Positions 1 through 14,200 of a stretch of DNA of 64,000 nucleotides are shown here, piece after piece. The translations under genes were made by a program, and so were the position numbers. This DNA comes from Aporrectodea caliginosa (Eukaryota > Annelida > Clitellata > Crassiclitellata > Lumbricidae): contig JACEVL010000155.1 in the NCBI GenBank assembly GCA_020284085.1, positions 1,454,788 to 1,518,787 on the forward strand. Direction: 5' to 3'. Under the pieces are notes generated by a model that was given only the letters and a program-made list of their open reading frames with translations, made no database searches and had not been told where the DNA came from. The first letter of the stretch is position 1. Each line of letters opens with the position of its first letter.

Positions 1-3000
1 ATAAACATATTCAATGCTGTTTTTGCAGCTAAAATTGCATACAACATAAAATAATTAAACAAACATACAAACAAACATATATATATATATCACAAAGCTC
101 TTGAGGAGCTAGGAACTGCCTTCATTTGTAGAATATCTGGACTATTTTGGGTAAGTAGTACTAAATAAGCAAAAAGTTGTTACATAAATATATAATGAAC
201 TCCAATCATGGTAGAAAATCCAAATTACATACAAACAACTTAATGAAGATTTGTCGGCAGGTGTGGCCGAGTAATAAGCTTAGCCAAGTCCGCCTAAGTG
301 TATTGTAGTACCTGGAGGATATGCCTTATAATGAGAAAGGTAGCAATACAAGGACGTTCAGTGCATTGCATAAAATCATATCATAACCATAGATATACCA
401 ATTTCAACTAACCTTTTCCTCGCTTTGTTGTACCAGGTACAAGTTTTGCTTTATATCTGAACAGAAAGAAGAGCAGTTTCAATATTTATAAACCACAAGA
501 GAGCCACGGATTTGATCAGTCAGGAGGGAGTCTGGGTATTTCTGAATGGTGTTGGCCATCTGCTATAAATAGTTCACCAATCAGTGACCACACATCATGG
601 GCTACTGAATAATGCTGATTTTTGGACATGGTCTATGCCATCACCAGTGAATACTATTAAATGAATGTAACTGAGTACTGCAAAAGCTTCGATCTACTGT
701 TGCCTTTCATTGTATTATCCGAGTACATTGGCAACTGAAAAGGTGCCGAAGAATTTATAGTCAGGTGCTGCATTACTGGCTTTTCAATCTTTTTGAGCAT
801 CATTAGCCTGTGGATGAACTTGCCATTCTGTACAACTCCAACATCATTTAAGCCTTCAACCAGTTAATACTACATAAATTTCTAATTAAGTTACATATAG
901 AATGCTTAGATGGTTAAATAGATTAGCAAATATTAATATTCATCGTTACAATTTGCCATTTTATACTCACCTCACTTGCTCATTGGACGGTGGAAGGATT
1001 GACAGAAAGAAGAACACTTTTCACTAGAACAGACCTACTTCTCACTTATAACAAATTCCCAACATAAGATAATAATCCCTACACGCTGATGACACCCAAT
1101 TATTCATTTCATTCTCTCCAAGCAGCTTCTCCGACTCCATAGATCATCTTCTCCATGTAGTTACCCAAATCTCTTCCTGGATGACATCAAATCTCCTATG
1201 CCTGAACCCCTCTAAAACTGAATTTATACTTATAGGCCTCCGTGAGCAACTTAAGAAAATCCCAGATCCATCTATTTCCATCAACCTTGACTCCGCACCT
1301 ACCCACACATTCACTGCCAATTCTCCTGTCCGCAACCTTGGTGTGATTTTTGACCAAAACCTCAGCTTCGCCGATCACATCACCCATCTTTCTCGCTCTT
1401 GCTTCATGCATATCCGTGACCTCCGTAGAATCCGCCCTATGCTTGACTTCAAAACTGCATCCACAATAGCTACATCTATAGTTCACGCTAAATTAGACTA
1501 CTGCAATTCTCTTTTCCTCAACATAGATATCACTCAAATAAACCGCCTCCAAGCAATTCAGAATGCCCTAGCCCGTGCTGCCACCAAAACCCCCAAATAC
1601 CATCACATCACTCCTGTCCTCGAATCACTCCACTGGCTCAAAATTCCTGAACGAATAGAATACAAAATCATCTCACTCACGTACAACACACTTCAAACCT
1701 CCCAGCCCTCCTATCTCCGTCAGTTGTTCACGATCCAGCCACTTCGTCCAACCCGCTCCTCCTCCCTAACACTGCTCCGCCCTTCCGTCACCTCACCATT
1801 AAAATTTTCCAATCGCTCCATAGCCATAGCTGTTCCACCTCTTTGGAACAAACTTCCGCCAGCACTACGACAAATATCTGACCCATCCTACGAAGTCACC
1901 AAAACTCCACCTCTCGCTATCTCTCCACAGGTCTTTCACTCGAAACTGAAAACACTGCTTTTTGACAAATCCTATCCTGAATCCAACACTTCTCCTGCCT
2001 ACCTCGCCGTCTGAACACCAAACACCATCCACCTTAGCCGCCTGCCTGTCTGCCTGCCTGACTCTCTGGATTTTGACCCCTGCCTATCGATTTTGATTTT
2101 ATTGAGCGCCTGTGAATAAGCTGGTTCCCGCGACTTCGCTTTTGTGGGCGCTGTAGAAGTTTCGAGATTACGATTACAATCAAAAACGTTTAATTTGTGC
2201 CTGTGGAAGTTATTAATTGTTGAAATATTGCACCTCTGGTGGGCAAATGGTTATGGAAAGCTTGCAAAACATATGGGTTAAGTATCAACAAAAGGGTGAA
2301 CTATGTGTTTTAGAAAGAAATAATAATTCCTAAGGAAACTACTCACTGGTAAACAGACCATTTAACACAGGTCAAATCAAGATAATACTGATCCAATACG
2401 AAAAACTTGAACTAACTTGTAGTTGACCATTGCACTGTAGGGTGCACAGACCGGTACAGAAAATAACAGCATGTCCTCAGCATCTGGGATGCCTGTCAAG
2501 GAATTCAGCAGATCTGCATCCTGCAATGTTTATTGCACTCTAGTGTCATCAAAAGACATTTCTACAGCATTAGATGGTTAATTAGCAAATATCTTCAACA
2601 AGACCATAAATCTTGCAAATAAACAACACTTAAAACAATGCTTACAATTTCTTATAATATTATATGCAATTTATATACCTCATGTTCTCTGCATACTGCT
2701 AAAAACTAAATGAATGAAATACTACCATAATACACAGACATTTAGGGGTCTTTCTTTTACATCAGGCCAAAGAGTTTTGAGCTATTTGTAGTTGAAAGAG
2801 TTGCCATTATTTTTCTTTCAATGTCTTAGTTCATTTATATGCATGCTTTACTGACTTTGTGAGGTTCTTAAAAGGCATTGTACAAGTAGCCAGATACATT
2901 TGATACACTGATACATTTATATATATCTTTTAGCTGATTGATGACTGACCTGCATTATTTGACCACCGTCTTCTTCCAAGCCTTCTTGTCCATCTTCGTC

Positions 3001-6000
3001 TGCTTCTGCATCGTCTGTCTTTGCATGCGCTGCTTCAGCTGCTGATCTTTCACCCAAAACCTCAGCTGCACCACTTTCTACAACCATCAATATCTGATGC
3101 ACCAACGATAATTCAGACACCAAAGTTTGTAAGTCAGAAGAGCATAACAATTCATTTAACACTTTACCAACGAGCTGCATTGGTCTCCCAGTCGCTTTTA
3201 GTACACTCTTGTTGTTAAAGTGTTAAAAAAAATCCAAGTAGTTTACAAAGTTACATGTCTGATGCATTTAATTACATTGGCAAACTAGTCTGGTGTGCTT
3301 GGGGTCTGAACTCCAGAGATAATGGCAAAAGACAGCACTAGGTAGATGAAAAAACATTCACTTTAATAATAGTGAAGCTGAACCTTGAAGATGTCCTTTA
3401 AGCCAGCTTTTGCTGCCCCATGATCAAAATACCCTCTGTTATTAAAATACCAGCACTTTACTATTGACAATGTTTTAATTGCATTAAGCATATTCTTTAA
3501 ACATCTCTCAAAGTGCTGGCAAGCTTCAATGTAACCTTTGACAGGTCCTAACTACATTACTCTACTAAAATCATTGTAGTAATAAACCAATTAAAGGCTC
3601 ACCATGATGACCAGTGATGATTGATTTGTCATCTGTGATGTCTAGTATGGTCAGTCTTCCCTGAAATTTTCCCTTCAGCTGACCTTGCTTCTTCCCATCA
3701 GCTGCTCCCTGTTGTTTATTTTTCAACTGCTGTTGCTGCTGTTTACCTTTCTTCCCCTTCTTTAACTTTTCTTCTTTTGGGCCTCGAGACGACTGCAACC
3801 GACAAAATGACCAACTATTACTAAACAGCTTCTGAAATTGGATGTTTAATAGGTCAGGAGAACCTCTAAGGAGTTCCTCTTGAAAAGTGCCACATCAATA
3901 ATGTGTAACTACAAATACGAGCATTTAGCAATGAATTTTAAAAAAAACAAGTAAATTGTAATGCACATTTATTCACTGACTGCCTCGTGTATTTAGTAGA
4001 GTAAATCTAAGAAAACCTGAACAAGAAGGAAACACATTCCGTAGATCTATTGTAAGTGTAATTAAACATTTATATAGCACCACTTTTACATCAACTAATC
4101 GCAGTTGCCCTCAATGCTGTTAAGACCAAAACTTCCATCTGTTAGCAAGCAATGTTCAGGTAACTAGAAATGTCACTAGTGGCAGACTTGCACACACGCT
4201 TATCCCAACTCATCACCAGATGACACGAAGTCCAAGTTCTTGAAACGAATAACAACGAGCAATAGCGTGCATGGGACACAATAACACCACTGTCTAATGC
4301 GGTCCCTCGTACGTAGTAAAATGCCGCATCCAAACATCACTCAAGCCACCACGTCGATCTGTGATGGACACCATTTCAATTAATGGTATAATCCTCTTTC
4401 CGGTAGACAGTTGATGCCGTTTCAAAGCCGCTCCTCAACTTTTGATGGAATAGCTAGATTTGCCGGTGTGAGACATGACCATCCATCCAGAACCTTCATC
4501 CTTTTTAGTAAAGATTGGCTAATCCTTGTCCAAGAGGCATTAATCATGAACAGAAAAAATGTCCACAAAGTCAAAATCTACTGGAAACTTGTGTAAATAA
4601 CTCCAAAATTCTAACCTATTCAAAGTAGTAGCCAGAACACAAACCAATTATCAAAGATATTCCACTTCAAGACAAGCCTTAAGACTAAATGATGATTTAT
4701 CCTGCACATCTGAATGTGCCTAAAAAGCCAAATTTCAAGGTATGCAGATTTGTCTGCATTCACAATAAGTAAATTCAGCACCTGTGAAGTTTTCATTTCC
4801 CTGCATGCTGCAAAACACGAGGACAGCCATGACAACAAAAGTAACTAATACAAATAATAATGTGGATTGTAAATCTGTAATGACATACAGCAAGTAATTC
4901 CATTCTCAGCTGCCTCTCCTCTTCATCTTGGTCTCCATACTTCTCTTTTATCTTCTTGAGTTTTGCCTGTGGTTAACAAAATTACAAAAGAAATAATAAC
5001 AGTCATTCACTCAATCAATCAATCAAAATTCAGATAACAACTGGACATCACCACATATTTATAAGTTCTTTCTAACCAAACAAATGCTTAAACTCAACGT
5101 CTTTTCCAAGCTTTATACACGAACCTAAATTCTGAATACTCGATGAACAATGGTGGCTTAACAATCCATCTTTACAAGGCAAAAATTGTTTTTGGAATAC
5201 AGAAAGCACTAACACTGGGCTAATAAGACAAGCAAATACAAATCAGTTGCAGAAATACAGATAATCTGCACCAAACCGAGGATCATGGAAGACCAACAAA
5301 AGAAAGGATCACAAGGCTGAACAGAAAATCCAGTGTCACTACTGGCAGTTCATGTTGATCCACAAAGAAGCAACGTTTCAAAATATTGAACAGATTAGTA
5401 TCAAACACGTGCACAACAGTAAACTCTAAGTTTACAAATGTGTAATACAATATTACCACCATCCTACTGCGACCTTTGAAATGTGAATAATGTTAATAAT
5501 GCATTAACATGATCATTCTGAATTGTTACTTGAAGCACTGTTAATACATTTAGTAATAATAATAACTACTGACCTTTTGACCTCTTTTAGCCTGTGACTG
5601 TGTTGGAGGAGGAGGTGCTAATCGCTCATTTGCTGCTGCTGCCTGTGTCTGTACTTCTTCCTTGGGAGAAAGTTCTTCCTTGGAAAATAAGAAAAAATCA
5701 AGTATCGCAAATGATAAGATTACCATTTAGAATAAGACAGTTTAGATTTTTCTCTCATAACTGTAGCTTTAACAAGTCCTCTTACTAATCAATGGAACCT
5801 GAGGAGGTTAATGTTCGGAAATAATTAAACAATAGGAACAGACTTAATGAAAATTATTAATTAATCTACATTCTATATTGAAACATCTACAAATATTACA
5901 AATCTGAACAAAATCTAAATACCAAGAGAGTTAAAAGTCAACTAAACAGTTACACATAATACTACACAGTAAATTTAACACAATATGTGGACCCCAATGG

Positions 6001-8242
6001 ATGGGCAGCGTCAGACATGGCTCAAGTGCCATGTAGCAACAACAGGACAAATGAGGGCCGCCGTTTCACGACGATAAGGAGTTCTTAAATGACAGTTCGT
6101 GGGTAAAGCATTGAGCCACGATAATGATGGCTCCTCGAATGATAACTTGCCCCGCGGCCACGAGCAGACATTTAGGTCACCTCCAAGAATTCGCAAGAAG
6201 ACAACCCTTGCTGACGACAATGAACAGAGTCCTTAATGGCATCCCAAGACTTGATCATTCACACTTTAACATTTAACAATGAGAGTGTGCTAAAAGTGAC
6301 AGGGAAACCAAAGCAGATCATCGCTAAAGTGTTAAGACCCATATGCTCAGATACCCTCGACGACACTAATGTGGCAATCACCTAGAGTCAAGGACTCTCA
6401 AGGAAGTTCATCGCTTGTATATAAATGTGCAAATCATACCAGTTCTTCTGGCTTCTCTTCATTTACACCTTCCGACTCTTCACCAACTTTTTTCTTTTTC
6501 TTAAGTTCTCTACAAATATGAAAGGCCATGCAAAAAAAATTTTTAAAACCTTTCACAATTCGTTCAAAGTGCTTCCTGCATGCAATACATACATTATCTA
6601 TATGAAAAAGGGAACATCAGGCCTATCAACTTCTGGATCCAGGGTAGGAATTACACTGAAAGAGCAAACACACAATTTGTGAATTTGACTTGATGAGTCA
6701 TTCGACTTATTCAACTTGTACCATGTACATAAAGAATTGCCCTGTTGCATTTTAATCTCTCCTGAAAGGTCTAACAACTCATTGGTTTCAATTAGCCAAT
6801 CAATCATAATAATTTATTTGCACTCGAAGAGTCACATTTGACAAAACAATGCTGAAGGCTACTTGTAGTGCATGACTTTCCAACTAAAGCAAACAGTTTC
6901 ACTAAGGCAATAATTTCCAGATGAAACAAAACAACATGTAAACACTAATTTCATGAACATCTCATAAAATTATGACTCATATAAATCACAGATTGAATAA
7001 TTGAAAATATTCATTTAAAGTACAAATATTCAATTTAGGCAACACATGAATTTTGAGAAGTTGTACCTTCGCTGTTTTGCTGATAATCTTGCAACTTTTG
7101 GTACTGCGTCCTGTTCAGAACCTGACTGGGTTTCAGCAACATCGGAACTTTTGTTCTCATGACTGTCATGTATACTAATCTCTTTCTTCAACGTAAATCT
7201 TTCAAACACAGAAATCCTAAATGTCTTTTACAAAATTCACCTCTGTTTGACATAGCAAGCACTCACATTTATGAAGGAAATGTGGCTTTATTATACATGA
7301 ATGCATAGGCCGCTGAACTGTTAAAGACTAGAAAACGTTTAGGTTACCTGCTGCCAATCTAAAATGATTACACTCTGGCTAAAAGGAACCTTGACTTGGC
7401 CTGTCCAACAGTTTATGAACACAGACGATGACTGCAGGTTGAAGTGACCATCATCAATTGAATTATTATCACAATGCAATTATCAGATTATATTAGACTA
7501 TATAAACATAGGATGCAGGATATGGTGGCGCTCCGGCGTGTAAACACCGACTCAACACGGCTTCTGGTTTTTCTCTATTTACATGCTAAAAACGTATTTT
7601 TGTTGCGCTCGCTTCATCCGGGGTTGGGTCGGGAGCGCTCCTGAGTAGTAACCTTGAAGGGGCGCTATATAAATCTTTGGAATGAACGAATGAATGACGA
7701 AAAACAGCACAGAAGCGGCAATCATACAATTTATAAAAAAATTATATTCTGCCATTGAAATTCAACTTTCAGCTTGTTTAGTTTCATGCTTTTCTGTTGA
7801 CTCGCGAAATTCCTCTAACTCAAAATGAAGCGAAAACAGAAAAATAGCATCGAACTTACTCTCCTCCTTTGACGTGATGAAGATGAATCGAAGTATCTGG
7901 AAATTCACAAATCTCATTTTCCACTTGACTGGTTACACCTGGCATCTCCTTCTCACCAGCAGCATCATCAACATCATCCGCAGCCTCTTCCTCTTCACTT
8001 TCATCCTCGGCCAAGTCCTCCCTTTTCACATCAGCCCTCTGCTCTTCAGTCTCACTGTCTGAAGATTTATCACTTCCTTCCGCTTTTTCCTCTTCTTCCT
8101 CGCTTACTGAACACAAGTCATCATTCACTGGATCTTTCAACTCTGAATCATTTGCAGAATCGATTACAGAAAAAACTTCCTCCTCCTCAATAGTTCTAAC
8201 TCGTCTTTCATTCTTATGTCGAAATATGCATGATTCATCAAC
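1..8242 (-). CDS. NEMF: NEMF exons 22-31: acidic/basic linker and NFACT-C domain
   Basis: Exon 22 (7860-8242) is a long acidic segment starting [20 protein letters not shown] and ending near [14 protein letters not shown]. Exons 23-27 are charged and low-complexity, with the family anchors RLSAKQRR and [19 protein letters not shown], and a Gln/Lys-rich stretch in exon 27. Exon 29 (2417-2520) gives [20 protein letters not shown] and [10 protein letters not shown], exon 30 gives [14 protein letters not shown], and positions 28-1 begin AAKTALNMF. These last three are the conserved NFACT-C domain (DUF3441). Exon 28 (2950-3077) is less certain because its acceptor is weak, although phases agree. 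A 71-bp TTAA-ended repeat lies in the intron just upstream of exon 28. Confidence 0.88.
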
Positions 8243-11200
8243 CTGCAACATAAACGCAATAGCAAACATACATTTATTTAACCACACTGCTTAAATCACT
8301 AGAATTTATTTTTTTAAAGGTGATACTACCCAATTTTCTGGCATATCTTATTTAAACAGTAAAAAAGCTGATAAAATAAAACACATTTTAGTGAAAGCCA
8401 AAATCTACACGCTTTATTGAATAGATAATAATATATACAGTTAGTCATTTTTAGAATTTCCAACAAGAGAATGCAATTACCTTGAACAAAAAGCCAAAAC
8501 CATAGATGAGATGAGATGGCGGAAGGTAGTTCTTTTTTCCTACAATATTAATAACTGAATGTTAATTCCGAATAAATTTAACCAACACCAGAAGCTGAAC
8601 TTTGTACCCACAAACTCAGGTGAAAACAAATCCTCCCAAAATAAATTCTTAAGACACATATGAACAACTATGTTAATTCTTAAAAAATAAACACTCAAGC
8701 AATAGAGGAACAACAAACAAAGTCCCATAATTAATACTAGCCATTGGCCAATAATAAACTTTGACTTTGAAACTGAAACAATTTCAAGCACATACCTCTA
8801 ATCATGAAACTTCCTGTTGTTAAGTATTCACCAGAGGGAGCAGTTTTTGAAACCTAAATGCAAGAATCATAGGATGAAGTTATGCAGTGGACAAATCTGG
8901 AGTTTTTTCATCAATAAATACAGCAAAATATTTTAGACTGCATAGATCTGACAAAATCTTGCACTGAAAGAACGTACCCATAAATGTAAAATTTAAAAGT
9001 CCATACTATTTTGAAAAGTAAAAGAAGCTTGTATCTAATCCACAACAGAATTATCAACCCCATTAGTACAAATACAGGTCAAGCAGTGAAACAATCCAGA
9101 TGGATAAATCCCAGTACAAAAGAAATCTATACATGTACAAAGGCTGAGCTAAAATCATGTGCACAATAAAAGTAGAATTTCTTTGTGTAGACAAGCTCTT
9201 GTGAACTGAGCAACTCTATAGAAAAGTAAATTGGGGTTTTGGATCAACTAGTAAATCCATTGTCCTTTCAGTGAAAACCCTATATGGGCAATTCCTACAA
9301 AATGTAGTCGGAACAGCAGCATGCTAGTAACTACGAGGCACACACATACAGACGATCAAAGGCTTACCTGGTCATGGTAGACCCACCAAGAACTCGTAAC
9401 AACTTTGGCATCCCATGCAGCACTGTAGCACAATGCCATCGTACCTGCTTCATTCAGAGTCTTTGGTGGCACCGGTTCCTCTATAAGTAAGAGAAAACTT
9501 TCATAACATAACAACAATAATTATTTGTAAAGTGCAACTTCAAGGGAAAAACTCATCCGCAGCAGTAGCAGACCCATTTGAAAATTTCCTAACCTGACAA
9601 AGAGAATCAATGCATATACCCGGCATCACTTCCACTGGCTAGACAAATTTTATATCTTCATATTAGACATTCTTAATCCATACTTAGTTTAAAAGCCGCA
9701 CAGTATCCTTTCTAATTTTCACACTATCTCATGTACTTAGGCAAATGAAAGAACCCAATCATAAAGCTGTTCAACAACATTCACATCTGTTATTACACAG
9801 GAACAACAGAGGTCACCAGTTATGAAAGATTTAATATATAAACTGCTTAACCCTATATGGGTACATTAAGTAAGTGTTTATTCAATTATCTGTATTCATG
9901 CCGAATACGTTCAAGCTAAGACACCATTTTAATAACATAATCAAAAACTATAAGTGGCTAATAAGATACAAATAATTAGGTAAAATTCAAATATTTATAA
10001 TTATATCCACAAGGCTTAGATAACAATAAACATTATGAAAATGCTGATTTCTTAAGTTTGGACAGTAAAGCCTTACTTGATGGATTTTTTATGACAACAC
10101 TACTGGCTCCGTGAAGGTCAGCATGCACATAGAGATCACCTAGAATTTAAACACACAACTGTTATATCTGATTAAACAAATTACCATACAGTACAAGATA
10201 AAGTAAGAGGTAATTATTATTAATAAAAGCAGATTATACGTTAACTGTCACATACCATTAACAGCAAAACTACATGCACCACGCTTACTGGCATTTGCAA
10301 AAAAATGTAAACATATTCTTCGCCGAAATCTATTTTGGCACTGGTACTGACAATACAATCTACTAGCAGCTTGATACCTGCAGTGATTTATAAATCATTA
10401 CTTCTGTAATTACAATTTAACAATTTGTAGACTGCTGGTTTTGCTCGACTTTTCATCTGACTGACTCTCTGAGACTCATCAACTGGCCTAAGTCTGATAA
10501 GATTGGATTTTATTACATATCTGTATCAAACTCACATGTTGCTGCTTTATTTTCTGCAAAGAAATGGTATCCAACAACAACTGAGTGGCTTAAATTACTA
10601 TACCACAATAAAGTTAACTAACATATAGTACCGTACCCAAGATTAATCTATTAAACAATAAAATCATTGTGAGATTATTTAAGAAACCATAAGAACCAGG
10701 CTCAAATCAATGTTGGTCTATCTTAACAATATGATTTCCAAGAATCAATCTGCTGTTTAAATCACAAAATAACATACCAGGTTTAAGATATCGCTTAACA
10801 ATGATCTCATTCTGTTGTTGGTCTCGCCCTCCAATCACAATATAGTTTTCGGAACTGATAAACCAGAGAAACTTCTCAAACCTTCAAAGACATACAAAAC
10901 ACAGATATATAGCACAGACCTCCACACAGACTTAAATATCAGAAAAACATTGGCTTCCAAATGTACCCTAGACCACCTGGAATTCCTTTAAAAATCTGGT
11001 ACTTCTAGTTTTCAAAGACAATTCTACAGAATTTCATGTGCTGTCATTCAAAAGTATAAATCAAATTCTTTCTAGCACATTTAAAGCCAGGATACAAGCT
11101 GGCAGCCCAGTATCAACATGAACATTGTTTTCATTTTATATAAACAACATTTTGAATCATCATAAATCCCATAAGAAAACTTTGAAAATTGGTGACAAAT

Positions 11201-14200
11201 TATACCACTGCAATTTTTGCAGCTACCAATGAATGACAAAGTGATGATAAAGTAACCAGATATTTGTGTGATCAAGGATATTTTGGCCAACTTGTCCGAA
11301 TCACACCCAGATTCATATACCTGAACCAGAGTTCATATTTCATGAAAATTCATTTGATCTTCCTAAAAACATACTCTTAAATTTATACTATTCACTAATC
11401 CATCCTTATCTCTCATATTGCAACCTTATTTGGGCATCTACATATTGTACCAGATTGGCCTGTTTGACAACCCTTCAGAAACGCATTATACGCATCATAT
11501 GTAACGTACCCTATAGAGCCCACACACAAAATTTATTTATAAGTCTGGGAGTATTGCATTTTGAAAATATCAATAAGCTTCAAGTGGGCGAATTTATGTG
11601 TAGGTTCCACATGCGCTTATTACCAAGCGGTTTCAATCGATGGTTTAGTAAAAACTCAGAAATTCATAGTCATCATACACGGTCCTCTAATAAGTATCAC
11701 CAAATTAGCACAAACACCACGATTAGGCAACACAGTATAAGAATTTATGGTCCTATCTTTTGGAATATGTTACCGACAGATCTAAAAAAGGTGTCAACGC
11801 TGCATCAGTTTAAAAATAAACTAAAATCATACCTACTGAACTCTCAGTGTCTTTAGAGCACCATGCCCTGTGTTGCAGTTATTTTGTTATTAGCCATTGT
11901 TTATTTAAGTATATTTGCTTTGTTCACTGATGTTTTGGTATACCAAGTTAGGATACTGCTATTTGATGTTTACTCACGAAATTGTTATTTATGATTTACT
12001 CCATTGGTTGCATTACGATTGAAATTGGGCGACCCCTGTTAGCGGAACGGTTCGTTCTTTCGGGGTTTCCCATTGTTCACTGCATGTTTATTTCTGTTTA
12101 CATTGTCTGTGATTACGTGATTGTGTTTTCTTCGGTGAGCAATAAAGCATTGATTGATTGATCTCTTCTACCCCTTTTAATGGAATACACTCTTTCACTT
12201 TTAGGCTTTCTGGTTTCAGAAGAGGCCATAAAATACAACCCAAGTAAGCAGTATATATCCAGAGCTAATGAAACTGTGAGGCAGCAGCAAATTTGAAAAG
12301 CTACCGCAATCCAAAAATATACTCTCGTCACTTTTTAAGTTCAGGGCTTGTAACTTGAAAAGAATTATGCCACTATTGCAGCTTCTACTAACTTCATTTG
12401 CTGATCAATTGAAGGCAGTTTTTAAGAGATAAAAATGCAGAATAAACATTCTTACCAAAATGTTTTTCTGGCTTTATTTATTGTCGCCACCATTCGAACT
12501 TCTTTCAGCGTCAGTTTTGTTTTTCTCTCAGCAGACTTCATAGCCTACAAAGAAGTTGCATTGATTAGCAACATTTTCTTTAGACCAGCCATGAGCAAAC
12601 TGCAGCCTAAGAGGCCGCAAGCAGCCTGCTAACAAGTCTTAGGCAGGCCACAGGCCCGCCCAGAATTTACAAGAAACTGACACAGCACAGGATTTGGAAT
12701 ATGTATTCTGCATAGTACAACAATTTACAAACTGGAATATGCCACTAAAGATTACCTCTTAATATTATTTAACCTCTTCATAAGTGGTCAACTTTAGTAC
12801 AATCTGTCACTATGAAAAGTTGCATCATTATCCTTCTTCTTTTCAACTTAAAACACAAATATCAAATTCTGAAAACTGTGAAAAATTATTATCTTTATCA
12901 TTGTTAAGCACATTTTTATATGCACAAAGTCACACAGAAATGTGAATCTGAGCTGAGGTTATCACTCACCAGGCAAAAAGCAGTTAGATGGTCCGATATT
13001 TGAAAGCCAGGAAGAAACAGTGAGTTTTGAGGCAGAGCACAGAGAAGGTTCAGACTGAGCAAATGCCCACTTGCCAAGATTGATTGCAAAAATAGGTATT
13101 AAGCCAGTTTATGGCATTCCCAAAGACACCAAGGCTACAACTGAGTCTAGAAAAACATAGTTGGTGGTCACCAGTGTCAAGAACAGCTTATACTGTTGCC
13201 TTGTCAGCTGTGACACATATCCAAGATATTATGACATGTAAGCACAAAAGTCTCTCATGCTACAGAACTGCATCATCATTTGTAAATACGTTTTACTTTG
13301 CAACTAAGTACCGGTAATGTTTGAGAGTGCGATCATTCTTACTTTCTCAGTCGCATCTACTGTCTTCTGTTCTTTCACGGCTGCATGTCGCTTCATGTCA
13401 TAATACCTAAAGAACAACCACAAACATTCACGGATATGTATGTGCCCCCAACAAATTCATTAATAGTCACAACAATTACTGCTTACTTTCAGAATTATTT
13501 CTATAAAGTAGTCAACTAAGTTTGTGTAGCTAAAGCAAATCTTTAACCTACTCCACTGATTATTATAGAAAAATTAAATCTTTTGAATAGATAAATATTT
13601 AATCTCCTCCATTTATTATTGTAATTTGTAAAACAAAGAACAACAAAGTGCTTAAAAGATGATGTCTTCGAGCCCATTTCATTTTTTAAAATAATTTCTA
13701 TCCTAATTACAAACAAAAATACCGTAAGAAAAATATAATGTGCTGCAAAATATAGCCAAAATACATAATGGGCATCGATGACTGAAAGCATCATAGAAAT
13801 AAAACCTCTGATATTTCTTAAACCTATAAACTGCATCATAAGGAGCCTTACTTTCTTGCATTGGCATAAGCTGACAGACCCAGATCTATATCGACTTTCA
13901 GAGGTTTCAAAGCTTCGTGTGAATCCTCGTCATCAGATTCCTCATCAGAATCTGTTGGAACTCTGTTGAATAACAGAAATTTCTCAGAAGATGACGAAAC
14001 AAGAAGTATATCTAAATTTTGCAGCCCCAAGTCACAGCATTGCTACTCAAGAATAACTTCATAGCAAATCTTGTCATTAACATTTCAATTCATTACAAAA
14101 AGTCCAACCTAGAAGACATGAGTTCAGTTTTAAGATAACTACACTGAAAACATAAATTTTAACATATCAAACACAACAGCATCTAGTTGTAGCCAAATTA

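Noticed and set aside
253..320. tRNA-like sequence with GTGTGGCCGAGT (tRNA-Leu/Ser A-box-like)
   Set aside because: No convincing B box, anticodon stem or acceptor pairing; at most an old tRNA-derived repeat.
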